From Psychroserpens luteolus (GTDB taxonomy: Bacteria; Bacteroidota; Bacteroidia; Flavobacteriales; Flavobacteriaceae): 64,000 bases of DNA. The DNA lies in assembly GCF_021032705.1 (NCBI RefSeq), contig NZ_JAHVXI010000001.1, forward strand, positions 744,001 through 808,000, given 5' to 3'. The position numbers and the translations under genes are program-made. The notes under the pieces were generated by a model. That model was given only the letters and a program-made list of their open reading frames with translations, had not been told where the DNA came from and made no database searches. Of this stretch, positions 38,078-47,009 are shown in pieces (the first letter of the stretch is position 1; each line of letters begins with the position of its first letter).

Positions 38078-38098
38078 AAAAAAAGATTGGTTTTAAAA

Positions 38099-38114
38099 TG
38101 TTCCACGTGAAACA
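38099..38114. other. parS: parS centromere site (ParB-binding), exact consensus
   Basis: TGTTCCACGTGAAACA is identical to the Bacillus subtilis parS 16-mer as I recall it and has only one mismatched base pair from a perfect palindrome. It lies in the 57-base gap between the methyltransferase start (38077) and the mnmG stop (38135). ParB (Spo0J) loads here and spreads for origin segregation. Confidence 0.92.
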
Positions 38115-38134
38115 TATCATATGAAATTGTGTTT

Positions 38135-40006
38135 TTATCGGCCCAAATATACTAACAACACCGAAACATCTGCAGGAGAAACTCCACTTATTCGCGATGC
38201 CTGAGAAATCGTAACTGGTTGAATTTTTGTTAATTTCTGAATAGCTTCAGTGCTCATAGATTTCAATTTTGTATAGTCAAAATTTGTCGGGATTTTCACG
38301 TCTTCTAACCTATTAAGTTTATCTGCGTTGTTCTTTTCCTTTTCTATATATCCAGAATATTTGATTTGTATTTCAGTTTGTTCGATGACTTCTCTGTCGA
38401 GATTATGTTCTTGAATATAATTCTCAACAGCCTCAAAACGACGCATGTCTTCAGTAGTTATATTAGGTCTAGAAAACAATTTAAACATCTTATCAGATTG
38501 CTTCACCAACGATGAGTTTTTTGCTTCTAAGACTGGATTTGCTTCCTCTGGTTTAACACTCGTTTGTCTAAAGAAGTTGACAAAATTATCAGATTGTGTT
38601 TGTTTTTCTTCCATTCGCCTCAATCGGTTCTCACTCGCTAAACCAAGTTTATACCCTTTTGGCGTTAGTCTAAAATCAGCATTATCCTGTCGTAATAACG
38701 TTCTGTATTCTGCTCTAGAAGTAAACATTCGATAAGGCTCTTCAGTTCCTTTAGTGATTAAATCATCAACCAAAACACCTATATAGGCTTCGTTCCTTTT
38801 TAATATAAATTCATCCTTTTCCTGAACTTTCAACGCAGCATTAATTCCCGCCATCAATCCTTGAGAAGCTGCTTCTTCATATCCAGTTGTTCCGTTAATT
38901 TGACCAGCAAAAAATAACCCGTCAACTAATTTAGTTTCTAAAGTGTGTTTCAATTGTGTCGGCGGAAAATAATCATATTCGATAGCGTAACCTGGTCTAA
39001 AGAATTTCACATTTTCAAAACCTACAACAGATTTTAATGCTTTAAACTGAACGTCTTCTGGAAGTGACGTAGAAAACCCATTCACATAAACCTCGACGGT
39101 ATTCCAACCCTCGGGCTCCACAAATAATTGATGTCTATCCTTATCAGCGAAACGATTAATCTTGTCTTCAATTGACGGACAATATCGCGGCCCAGTACTT
39201 TGAATTCTTCCATTAAACATTGGCGAACGATCAAACCCCTCACGAAGTAAATCATGAACTTCAGGACTCGTATAAGTCATATGACACGAACGTTGTTCGG
39301 TTAATGGTTTTATATGTTCTAAATACGAAAATTTTTCAGGTTGATCATCTCCAGGTTGCTCTATCATTTTAGAATAATCTAAAGAACGACCATCTACTCG
39401 AGGAGGTGTGCCTGTTTTCATTCTGCCAGAATCAAATCCGAGATTAATGAGCTGTTCCGTAATTCCGGTTGCTGCTCTTTCTCCTGCCCTTCCTCCTCCA
39501 AAATTTTTATCACCTATATGAATCAAGCCATTTAAGAAAGTACCATTAGTAAGCACAACAGTTTTTGCTTTAATTTCTAAACCAAGCGATGTTTTTACTC
39601 CAACAACTTTGTGGTTTTCTACAATTAAACCTGACACCATTTCCTGATAAAAATCCAAGTTTTGAGTCTGCTCCAAAAGTAGTCGCCAGTCTTCAGCAAA
39701 ACGCATTCTATCACTTTGTACTCTCGGACTCCACATAGCTGGTCCTTTAGATTTATTAAGCATTTTAAATTGAATAGCAGAGGTGTCACTTACAATTCCA
39801 CTATAACCACCAAGCGCATCTATCTCTCTAACAATTTGTCCTTTAGCAATTCCACCCATAGCTGGGTTACATGACATTTGCGCAATGTTTTGCAAATTCA
39901 TTGTAATAAGTAAGGTTTTGCTTCCCATATTGGCAGCAGCGGCAGCAGCTTCACTTCCCGCATGTCCTGCACCAACAACTATGACATCATATACTTCGTT
40001 GAACAT
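38135..40006 (-). CDS. mnmG: tRNA uridine-5-carboxymethylaminomethyl modification enzyme, FAD subunit
   Basis: About 623 residues from the ATG at 40006 (MFNEVYDVIVVGAGHAG). A longer frame opens at 40060, but that ATG falls inside a -7 promoter box (40058-40065), so it is not the start. The N-terminus has the FAD-binding GAGHAGSEAA; SCNPAMGGIAKG and TGTTGYEEAASQGLMAG are diagnostic of MnmG (GidA). With MnmE it installs cmnm5 at U34 of several tRNAs. GidA genes commonly lie near replication origins, and here the gene is bracketed by two parS sites. Confidence 0.97.
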   Translation of the reverse strand: MFNEVYDVIVVGAGHAGSEAAAAAANMGSKTLLITMNLQNIAQMSCNPAMGGIAKGQIVREIDALGGYSGIVSDTSAIQFKMLNKSKGPAMWSPRVQSDRMRFAEDWRLLLEQTQNLDFYQEMVSGLIVENHKVVGVKTSLGLEIKAKTVVLTNGTFLNGLIHIGDKNFGGGRAGERAATGITEQLINLGFDSGRMKTGTPPRVDGRSLDYSKMIEQPGDDQPEKFSYLEHIKPLTEQRSCHMTYTSPEVHDLLREGFDRSPMFNGRIQSTGPRYCPSIEDKINRFADKDRHQLFVEPEGWNTVEVYVNGFSTSLPEDVQFKALKSVVGFENVKFFRPGYAIEYDYFPPTQLKHTLETKLVDGLFFAGQINGTTGYEEAASQGLMAGINAALKVQEKDEFILKRNEAYIGVLVDDLITKGTEEPYRMFTSRAEYRTLLRQDNADFRLTPKGYKLGLASENRLRRMEEKQTQSDNFVNFFRQTSVKPEEANPVLEAKNSSLVKQSDKMFKLFSRPNITTEDMRRFEAVENYIQEHNLDREVIEQTEIQIKYSGYIEKEKNNADKLNRLEDVKIPTNFDYTKLKSMSTEAIQKLTKIQPVTISQASRISGVSPADVSVLLVYLGR

Positions 40007-40018
40007 AATCCTTTGTAT

Positions 40019-40034
40019 TGTTCCACGTGGAACA
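40019..40034. other. parS: Second parS site, perfect 16-base palindrome
   Basis: TGTTCCACGTGGAACA is fully palindromic and fits the parS consensus TGTTnCACGTGnAACA. It sits between the predicted mnmG transcription start and its ATG, so it would be part of the mnmG 5' leader, where ParB binding could also affect transcription. Confidence 0.9.
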
Positions 40035-40057
40035 TTAATATTCAAAAATTCAGTTTG

Positions 40058-40065
40058 CAAATATA
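40058..40065 (-). promoter_or_regulatory. -7 promoter element of mnmG
   Basis: Minus-strand TATATTTG matches TAnnTTTG. It predicts a start of transcription near 40052, a leader of about 46 bases that includes parS, and rules out the upstream ATG at 40060. Confidence 0.65.
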
Positions 40066-40083
40066 CGCCGAATTCCTAATATA

Positions 40084-40494
40084 CTAATGGCGTGTCGTTA
40101 AGTAGTGATTTTCTTTTGATCTCATAATTTCTATATCTTCATCTGTTTTGTCTTTGTAACCACAATAATGAAGTATACCATGAATAACTACTCGAGATAA
40201 CTCTTCTAAGAAATCCACATTAAAATCCTTAGCATTATCAGCAACCCTTTCAACAGAAATATAAATATCTCCGTGTAGCTCTTTTCCGACGGAATAATCA
40301 AAACTAATAATGTCTGTGAGTGTGTCATGATTAAGATATTCTACATTTAATTTATGTAGATACTCATCATTACAGAAGATATAATTAATCTCACCTTCTC
40401 TGCAATTTTCTTCTAAAATAGTTTGTGATATCCAATCTGAAATCTCAGCTTCTTTCTCTAATATGAAATTGGTCTCGTAGTTAAAACTAATCAT
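40084..40494 (-). CDS. ybeY: Endoribonuclease YbeY (16S rRNA maturation)
   Basis: A 136-residue UPF0054 metalloprotein. The signature HGILHYCGYKDKTDED lies at residues 105-120. Zinc ligands His105 and His109 are present, but the third His of the HGxLHxxGxxH pattern is Asp115, a substitution I recognise from other Bacteroidota. YbeY helps process the 3' end of 16S rRNA and in ribosome quality control. It overlaps the end of the DUF4175 gene by 8 bases and is 18 bases before the mnmG promoter region. Confidence 0.93.
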   Translation of the reverse strand: MISFNYETNFILEKEAEISDWISQTILEENCREGEINYIFCNDEYLHKLNVEYLNHDTLTDIISFDYSVGKELHGDIYISVERVADNAKDFNVDFLEELSRVVIHGILHYCGYKDKTDEDIEIMRSKENHYLTTRH

Positions 40495-43400
40495 TAGTCT
40501 TTTTAAAATACTCTTGAACTTTCTTTTTGTAAACTTGTTGCAAAGGTAATGCTTGGCGGTTTAAAATTTCAGTAGTATTAAAATATTCTTTAGCCTTAGG
40601 TATTTGGTTGGGCGCTCTATTATCGTATGTTTTATTATTTGTTTCAGATTTTCGCTTATTATCTTGGCCTTGCATGAACGTCGCGTTCTCCAGTTTAAGC
40701 AATTGATGTTGCAATTCCATCATCTTTTGAAGCGTTTGATTAGTAAAACCCTTATTAATTAGGTCCAACTCTATCTCTTCCATTTGCTTCAATAATTCGC
40801 CTCCAAAACCTTTTTTACCTTCCTTTCCTAATTTATTTTCTAAAGCTTGACGTAACTGTTGCTGTCTTTGGTAGATTTCATAAAGTTCACCATTAGTGTC
40901 TTCGCTATTTCCTTCACCTTCGCCTTGACCTTCGCCTTCGCCTTGCTTTTTTCCATCTTTACCATCCTTTCCATTGTCTCCATCTTTTGGGTTGCCATTC
41001 TCTCCATTTTGTTCTTTCTGGCCTTCACCTTCTTGACCATTTTCGCCATCTTTTGGTTTCTTTCCTTTTTGGTCTTTTTTCATGCCTTCTTCCATTTTCT
41101 TATTAAGCTCTTCCTGGCTCATAATAATATCTGGAAGTTGTTCGCCTTGTCCTTGACCCTGACCCATTGAAGGATTCATTTGCATGTTCATATTATCTAA
41201 AACATCACTTAAAAAGCTCGCTAATTCATTAGTAGACGTAATCGTATATTGCTGTGAAGAAATGCCTTGATATATCTGATTTTCAGATAATTGAGCCATA
41301 GACTTATCTATATTATAAAACACATTGGTGATTTGTGCATTGACCTGCTCAGATATTGCAGGCTGTCGTAATGATAATGCGAATAAACTATCATCAACAT
41401 GCTCAAAGTGTTCTCTTAAGTTGTATTGTTTTCTTAAGAATTTACCATACTCATTATGGTTAACTTCAATGCTTTTAAATTGATTCATTAAGTTTTCTTG
41501 ATCAAAAGAAAATAACACTAAGTTGTCTAATATTTGTCGCAGCACGTCAATATCTTCTTGCATTTGTTCGCCACCACCCATCTGCATGCCTTGCGCCATT
41601 TTTTGGCTCATCTCTTTCATTTTCTGAGCCGCTTGCTTTTGCTTTTTCTTAGCCTTCTGTTGAGCATCTTGTGGTCCCTGAGGTTCTTGTGGCTCTTGCT
41701 TATCTTTAGGTTCCCCTTGTTCTTGTTTTTCTCCCTGTTGTTCCTGTTGCTCTTGAGCGTCTTTTTCTTCTTGCTTTTCTAAGGCATCAGTAGCCTCTTG
41801 TTGATCTTGTTTAATAGATTCCTCTGTTGGTTTATCTTGAGGTAAATCCATTGGTTTTTGGAGTTCATTATTTTCCTTTTCTAGATCCTCCATTTCCTTC
41901 TGGAAATCTTCAAACTTCTCGTTGAGCTTTTCTTGTTCTTCTTTGGTATTATTTTCTTTGGTTTCTTCAGATAACTTCTCTTGTTCTTCAGCAAGCTCTT
42001 CGAGTTCTTTCATTAATTTCTCGGCTTTCTTAGCTACATAAAAGCGTTTTGTGAGCTCCAAAAGTTGCTTTAGACTCTTCTCCTTGTTTTTGTTTTGTTT
42101 TGCTAACTGCTCAAGTTTCTGAGTGAATTCTTCCTTGTTAATTTTATCCTTCATCTTCTCCAACTCCTCTAAAAGTTTTTCATCCTTTTTGAGTTGTTGT
42201 TCGTTCTCTTCTAATCGCTTTTGTAAATCTTCTTTAAACTGATCTTTCTCTTTGTCTTCGTTTTGAAATTCTTCAATATTTTCTTTCAATTTTTTATTGA
42301 AGTTTTGCATCAATTGCTCTTGCTCTTTTTGGCGTTTGATAAAATTCTCAAACTTTTTCTTGTCATTAAAATTGAGTTCTTTCTTTTCTTTTTGTGTTTT
42401 AGACAACTCCTTGAGCTGTTTGTCTTGTTCTTTAAGTTTATCAAACGTGTTGCTTATGTCTTTTATCGTTTCATTTTGTTCTTCCAATTGCTTCTGCTCC
42501 TCTTCATCTTTAGTCAGTTTTCTATAACTAAAAACTGAGCTTTTCGAACTCTTATAACTATGCAGCGCATCATTGTCAAATACTTGAAAATAGAGTTCGT
42601 AATCTACTCCTTCTTCAAGGTTTAGTTGATTTGGAAAAGCGCTTACAAATTCATCAAAATTAGATTTAGAAACACTCATAACTTCATACGACTTCGCTTC
42701 TGGATTATTACTTGGGTAATACACCATTTGAAGTTTACTCAATCCATAATCATCACTTACTTGACCAAAAAAGTACAAGGTTTGATTGTCTAGAGAATCT
42801 TTTTCCATTTTCACATTCATTTCAGGATAACTATCCTTGATGACATTAATAGAAAAAGCAAGATTTTCATAATCTTTTAATTGTTCGTTACTCGTACTTA
42901 TACTATAATCTGTATTGCTAAAAATACGTTTTTGGGTTTCAAACTTCCCTTCGGAAATAGACTCAAATGCTATTGTGTCTTTAGAGTAAAAAACAACGTC
43001 ATCTGTAGATTTAGTGTTTACCTTCCATGTAACATTGGTGCCTTCAGGAATAGTAGAACTCCCGGTGCTTTTTAATACCTCATCCTGTTTTTTGGTATAG
43101 GCTGGGTAATCTAATACCATTTCAAAATTGACCAATGTAGGCACTTTAATAATGTCTAAGTTGTAGTTTTTTGATAGCACATCATTAGCCGATAAGCTAA
43201 ACGATAAAGCCTCTTTTGGTTGTGCGAATACATATTCAAACTGACCAGGTGCTTTTTGTTGCATAAAAAACGACTGTCCATTAAAATGAATTTGCGCATT
43301 TTCTGGGATGATATCTCCTGCAGTATTGACAACTACTTTAAAGTCTTTATTTTCTATGGCTTTTAAATCTTCATTAACCACAAAAAACTGAAATGGTGCT

Positions 43401-43978
43401 GGAGGTTCATAAGCCGTATTGTAATTCACAACGCGTTCATAGCTATCACTAAACCAATCTATTTTTCCTGTTAGGAAAGACAGGAGTAAAATCGCGACAG
43501 GAATCGCAGCATATTTTAAATATTTGGCATTTTTCTTAAAGTTTATAGCGAGTTTGAATGGGATTGGGCTCAACTCAGCAGATTTCTGCTCAATACTAGC
43601 TTCCAATAATTCCGATTGCTGACTATTTTGGTTTAACTGAAGTACATTTAACAGTTTATCATTCACTTCTGGAAAATGGTTCCCAATAATTTGAGACGCT
43701 TCTTCGTAATCGATTCCTTTTTGAAGCTTAAACAACTTCGCTAAAGGAAATGCAATAAACTTAGCAAATAGAGCTATTTCTACAGCAATAAAGACCCAAA
43801 ACAAGATGGTTCTTGCCGTAGGACTTAGCCATAAAAAATATTCAATAAGTAAGGTGACAATAAGATATAAAAGTCCGATTGCAAAAAATAAAATCGCACC
43901 TTTAAGTAATTCATTGGTGTAATAACGCTTAATGAATTGTTCTAATTTGCCTTGTATTTGATTAAAATTACTTGCCAT
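40487..43978 (-). CDS. Large DUF4175-type membrane protein with extended coiled coil
   Basis: An 1163-residue protein. Two or three membrane spans occur in the first 175 residues (about 22-45, 52-75, 155-172), followed by a periplasmic beta-rich region to about residue 500 (YPAYTKKQ, VDYELYFQVFDND). Then comes a very long Lys/Glu/Gln coiled coil (about 505-800), a Met/Gln-rich helical part (about 800-980) and a Gly/Gln/Lys low-complexity tract near 990-1060. The N-terminal half matches DUF4175 of Bacteroidota. Function unknown; a role in envelope mechanics or secretion is only a guess. Low-complexity coding produces long antisense frames, which I did not annotate. Confidence 0.82.
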   Translation of the reverse strand: MASNFNQIQGKLEQFIKRYYTNELLKGAILFFAIGLLYLIVTLLIEYFLWLSPTARTILFWVFIAVEIALFAKFIAFPLAKLFKLQKGIDYEEASQIIGNHFPEVNDKLLNVLQLNQNSQQSELLEASIEQKSAELSPIPFKLAINFKKNAKYLKYAAIPVAILLLSFLTGKIDWFSDSYERVVNYNTAYEPPAPFQFFVVNEDLKAIENKDFKVVVNTAGDIIPENAQIHFNGQSFFMQQKAPGQFEYVFAQPKEALSFSLSANDVLSKNYNLDIIKVPTLVNFEMVLDYPAYTKKQDEVLKSTGSSTIPEGTNVTWKVNTKSTDDVVFYSKDTIAFESISEGKFETQKRIFSNTDYSISTSNEQLKDYENLAFSINVIKDSYPEMNVKMEKDSLDNQTLYFFGQVSDDYGLSKLQMVYYPSNNPEAKSYEVMSVSKSNFDEFVSAFPNQLNLEEGVDYELYFQVFDNDALHSYKSSKSSVFSYRKLTKDEEEQKQLEEQNETIKDISNTFDKLKEQDKQLKELSKTQKEKKELNFNDKKKFENFIKRQKEQEQLMQNFNKKLKENIEEFQNEDKEKDQFKEDLQKRLEENEQQLKKDEKLLEELEKMKDKINKEEFTQKLEQLAKQNKNKEKSLKQLLELTKRFYVAKKAEKLMKELEELAEEQEKLSEETKENNTKEEQEKLNEKFEDFQKEMEDLEKENNELQKPMDLPQDKPTEESIKQDQQEATDALEKQEEKDAQEQQEQQGEKQEQGEPKDKQEPQEPQGPQDAQQKAKKKQKQAAQKMKEMSQKMAQGMQMGGGEQMQEDIDVLRQILDNLVLFSFDQENLMNQFKSIEVNHNEYGKFLRKQYNLREHFEHVDDSLFALSLRQPAISEQVNAQITNVFYNIDKSMAQLSENQIYQGISSQQYTITSTNELASFLSDVLDNMNMQMNPSMGQGQGQGEQLPDIIMSQEELNKKMEEGMKKDQKGKKPKDGENGQEGEGQKEQNGENGNPKDGDNGKDGKDGKKQGEGEGQGEGEGNSEDTNGELYEIYQRQQQLRQALENKLGKEGKKGFGGELLKQMEEIELDLINKGFTNQTLQKMMELQHQLLKLENATFMQGQDNKRKSETNNKTYDNRAPNQIPKAKEYFNTTEILNRQALPLQQVYKKKVQEYFKKTND

Positions 43979-44028
43979 ACTGATAATTAACTCACTAATC
44001 TACAATTTTATTTTAAACGGTAAATGCC

Positions 44029-44036
44029 TAAATTTG
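44029..44036 (+). promoter_or_regulatory. -7 promoter element of the alkB-like gene
   Basis: TAAATTTG matches TAnnTTTG, 63 bases before the ATG at 44100. No strong -33 element. Confidence 0.45.
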
Positions 44037-44099
44037 GTAAGATTCTGTTAATTTCGAGGAGTTGTGTTAAAATAGAGACCAACTTAAAACCAAATTTAT

Positions 44100-45140
44100 A
44101 TGAAAGACCTCAAATACCTCGCTGCTTTTTCTATTCCAATTGTTGCCTTAATAAGTCTTTATTTTAAAGGCCCTTTAGTGTACTTAACACCTGTTTATGC
44201 TTTTGTTATTATTCCTGTTTTAGAGCTCATATTTCCAGTAGATACTTATAATTTGAATTCTGAGGAAGCTGATAGTAAATTAAAGCGTAAACTATTTGAT
44301 TGGCTATTATACCTTAACCTTCCTGTAGTTTATAGTTTGGTATTCTATGGCGCCTATGTGGTATCTTCTACAGCAATTGAAACTTACGAGCTTATTGGAA
44401 TTATCTTATCTGTAGGCATTGTACTTGGCGTAAATGGAATAAACGTTGCTCACGAATTAGGTCACAGACAAGCCACTAATGAACGTTTTATTGGTAAAGC
44501 CTTGCTTCTACCATCTCAATACATGCATTTTTATATAGAGCATAATTTTGGACATCATTTGCACGCAGCAACACCTGAAGATCCAGCAACCGCTAGATAT
44601 AATCAAACGGTGTATTCATTTTGGGTGACTTCAATTGTTAGGCAATATCTAAGTGCGTGGCGAATTCAGAGAACAATATTAAAAAATAACGATCAAAAGT
44701 TTATTTCGGTAAAAAACGACATGCTTTGGTATATCGTCTTTCAGGCAGGTTATTTAGTTGTTATGTTTTATGTGTTTGGTGCTCTCGGACTCTTATTTGC
44801 TTTTACCGCTGCAGTCGTTGGGTTTTTATTGCTCGAAACCGTTAACTATATTGAACATTATGGTTTAATGCGTTTAAAAACCAAATCTGGTCGTTATGAA
44901 CGCGTCAAAGAAATACACTCCTGGAATTCTAACCATATGATAGGAAGAATTGTGCTGTACGAACTCACTAGGCATAGCGATCATCATTTTAAATCATCAA
45001 AAAAGTATCAAATTTTAGACTGTCATGATGAGAGTCCGCAAATGCCATATGGTTATCCAACATCTATGGTGTTGGCGATGCTTCCGCCATTATGGTTTAA
45101 GATTATGAACAAGCGTGTGCCAAAGGAAATGATTGTCTAA
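44100..45140 (+). CDS. alkB: Alkane 1-monooxygenase (AlkB-type diiron hydroxylase)
   Basis: A 346-residue integral membrane non-haem diiron hydroxylase. All histidine boxes are intact: HELGHR (118-123), EHNFGHH (147-153) and LTRHSDHH (289-296), plus the family signature NYIEHYGL (249-256). Six membrane helices are expected. It hydroxylates the terminal carbon of medium-chain alkanes or alkyl groups, taking electrons from rubredoxin. It is somewhat shorter than the roughly 400-residue Pseudomonas enzyme, and no rubredoxin or reductase gene is adjacent. The natural substrate in this organism is not certain. Confidence 0.92.
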   Translation: MKDLKYLAAFSIPIVALISLYFKGPLVYLTPVYAFVIIPVLELIFPVDTYNLNSEEADSKLKRKLFDWLLYLNLPVVYSLVFYGAYVVSSTAIETYELIGIILSVGIVLGVNGINVAHELGHRQATNERFIGKALLLPSQYMHFYIEHNFGHHLHAATPEDPATARYNQTVYSFWVTSIVRQYLSAWRIQRTILKNNDQKFISVKNDMLWYIVFQAGYLVVMFYVFGALGLLFAFTAAVVGFLLLETVNYIEHYGLMRLKTKSGRYERVKEIHSWNSNHMIGRIVLYELTRHSDHHFKSSKKYQILDCHDESPQMPYGYPTSMVLAMLPPLWFKIMNKRVPKEMIV

Positions 45141-45145
45141 GCTAA

Positions 45146-45337
45146 TTAAAACAGTCTTTTAGCTATGTAAATAAATGATATGGAAATGCATAGTGCTATT
45201 ATAAAACCATACAAATTATTTAGATCTAAGTAGTTGTCTGTTATATATTTACCAATAAAAAACAACAAAAATATAATGGATAAAAAAAATGAGATGTACC
45301 CTATACTGGCTAAGATGTATGGCAGTAGTTTTTTCAT
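45146..45337 (-). CDS. Small two-helix membrane protein, unknown
   Basis: A 63-residue protein from the ATG at 45337 (MKKLLPYIL); the frame can extend to 45364 but the extra nine residues look non-native. Two hydrophobic helices (about residues 5-28 and 43-60) end in a Lys-Arg tail. No family is recognisable. It is convergent with the alkB-like gene, 5 bases apart. Small size and no homologue in memory make it a moderate-confidence gene. Confidence 0.5.
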   Translation of the reverse strand: MKKLLPYILASIGYISFFLSIIFLLFFIGKYITDNYLDLNNLYGFIIALCISISFIYIAKRLF

Positions 45338-45410
45338 TAAACAAAAATAAGCAAACCAATACAACAGCTTTATTTTTTCAAAATAAAAACAAAGGCTCCA
45401 CTCTATTTTC

Positions 45411-45441
45411 TTTGTTCTCTAATCTTATCAATCTATCTTTG
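45411..45441 (+). promoter_or_regulatory. Bacteroidota-type promoter of gltX
   Basis: TTTG at 45411-45414 and TATCTTTG at 45434-45441 are separated by 19 bases, matching the -33/-7 consensus well. Predicted leader is about 13 bases. Confidence 0.7.
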
Positions 45442-45460
45442 CGGCTTTAAATAACAGATA

Positions 45461-46972
45461 ATGACTAAACCCGTTCGTGTGCGTTTTGCACCAAGCCCAA
45501 CAGGACCTTTGCATATTGGAGGCGTTAGAACAGCGCTTTTTAATTATTTATTTGCCAAAAAACATAATGGCACATTTGTACTTCGTATTGAAGACACCGA
45601 TCAAAATCGTTATGTTGAAGGTGCTGAAGATTATATTGTGGACTCCTTAAATTGGTGCGGAATTCCTTTTGATGAAGGTGTTGGAAAAAACGAAAAATTT
45701 GGACCATACAGACAAAGCGAGCGTAAACATTTGTACAAGCAATATGCAGATGAATTGATTGCAAAAGGTCATGCCTACTATGCCTTTGATACTTCGGAGG
45801 AATTAGACTTTCATAGAAAAGACCATGAGGCTAAAGGCAAAACCTTTATTTATAATTGGCACAACCGATTAAAACTGAGTAACTCTTTATCGCTTTCTGA
45901 AGATGAAGTCCAAACAAAATTAAATGCAGGTGAGGATTATGTGATTCGATTTAAATCACCTCAAGATGAAACTTTGCATTTACAAGATATCATTCGTGGT
46001 GCTATTAAAATTGACACCAATGTTTTGGATGATAAGGTCTTATTTAAAAGTGACGGTATGCCAACATACCATTTGGCCAATATTGTCGATGATCACCTTA
46101 TGGAAATCTCACATGTGATTCGTGGTGAAGAATGGTTGCCTTCATTGGCGTTACACTTTCAATTGTATGCTGCTTTTGGTTGGGAAGCGCCTCAATTTGC
46201 ACATTTACCACTAATCTTGAAACCAACCGGAAAGGGAAAGTTGAGTAAACGTGATGGCGATAAATTAGGGTTTCCAGTATTTCCATTAGAGTGGAGAGAT
46301 CCTAAAACTGGTGATCTCTCAAGAGGTTATAAAGAAGATGGTTATTTTGCTGAAGCTATGGTGAATTTCCTTGCTTTTTTAGGTTGGAATCCAGGCACAG
46401 AACAAGAAATATTTTCTTTAGACGAATTAATCAATGCCTTCGAATTAGAACGTGTTAATAAAGCTGGAGCGCGATTTGATCCTGATAAAATAAAGTGGTT
46501 TAACCATCATTATATGCAAGATCAAGACAATCATGATTTGGCTTTGGCATTTCAGAAATCGAAATCAGAATTATCTCAGATAGACACCCAATATATTGAA
46601 ATGGTTATCGCTCTAGTAAAAGAACGCGCTACGTTTGTAAGTGACTTTTGGGATCTAAGCCATTTCTTTTTTGTAGCACCTTCGGTATACGACGAAAAAG
46701 CATCTAAGAAAGCTATAAAAGAAGGCACAACCACTATTCTTAATACAATAAAAGAATTAGTTGATAGTGTTGATGATTTCACCGTAGAGAACCTTCAAAA
46801 TTCAATAAAAGGGTGGATCACATCTAATGACATTGGCTTTGGAAAAGTGATGATGCCATTACGTTTAGCGCTTGTAGGTGCTTTACAAGGCCCTGATGTA
46901 TTTGACATTATTTACATGATTGGAAAAGCTGAAACCTTAAAGCGTATCGATGGCTTGATTGCCACAGCATAA
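45461..46972 (+). CDS. gltX: Glutamyl-tRNA synthetase
   Basis: A 503-residue class I synthetase with RFAPSPTGPLHIGG (HIGH motif at about 17-20) and the KMSKS equivalent GKLSKRDGD near residue 265. It charges tRNA-Glu in the cytoplasm. A separate glnS lies 4 kb away, so glutamine is charged directly and the Glu-tRNA-Gln amidotransferase route is not needed. It has a clear own promoter. Confidence 0.97.
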   Translation: MTKPVRVRFAPSPTGPLHIGGVRTALFNYLFAKKHNGTFVLRIEDTDQNRYVEGAEDYIVDSLNWCGIPFDEGVGKNEKFGPYRQSERKHLYKQYADELIAKGHAYYAFDTSEELDFHRKDHEAKGKTFIYNWHNRLKLSNSLSLSEDEVQTKLNAGEDYVIRFKSPQDETLHLQDIIRGAIKIDTNVLDDKVLFKSDGMPTYHLANIVDDHLMEISHVIRGEEWLPSLALHFQLYAAFGWEAPQFAHLPLILKPTGKGKLSKRDGDKLGFPVFPLEWRDPKTGDLSRGYKEDGYFAEAMVNFLAFLGWNPGTEQEIFSLDELINAFELERVNKAGARFDPDKIKWFNHHYMQDQDNHDLALAFQKSKSELSQIDTQYIEMVIALVKERATFVSDFWDLSHFFFVAPSVYDEKASKKAIKEGTTTILNTIKELVDSVDDFTVENLQNSIKGWITSNDIGFGKVMMPLRLALVGALQGPDVFDIIYMIGKAETLKRIDGLIATA

Positions 46973-47009
46973 CTTCTAATTTTAGATATATTCTAAAATA
47001 CTTGAGTTT

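Noticed and set aside
40007-40060. 18-codon N-terminal extension of MnmG
   Set aside because: The upstream ATG lies within the -7 promoter box and the extension includes the parS site; the family starts at MFNEVYDVIVVG.
40859-41170. 103-residue open frame on the plus strand
   Set aside because: It is an antisense shadow of the low-complexity Gly/Gln/Lys tract of the DUF4175 gene, as are the other plus-strand frames between 40.8 and 42.6 kb.
46978-46998. AT-only hairpin after gltX (ATTTTAGA with TCTAAAAT)
   Set aside because: The stem contains a single G-C pair and there is no U-tract; too weak to call a terminator.
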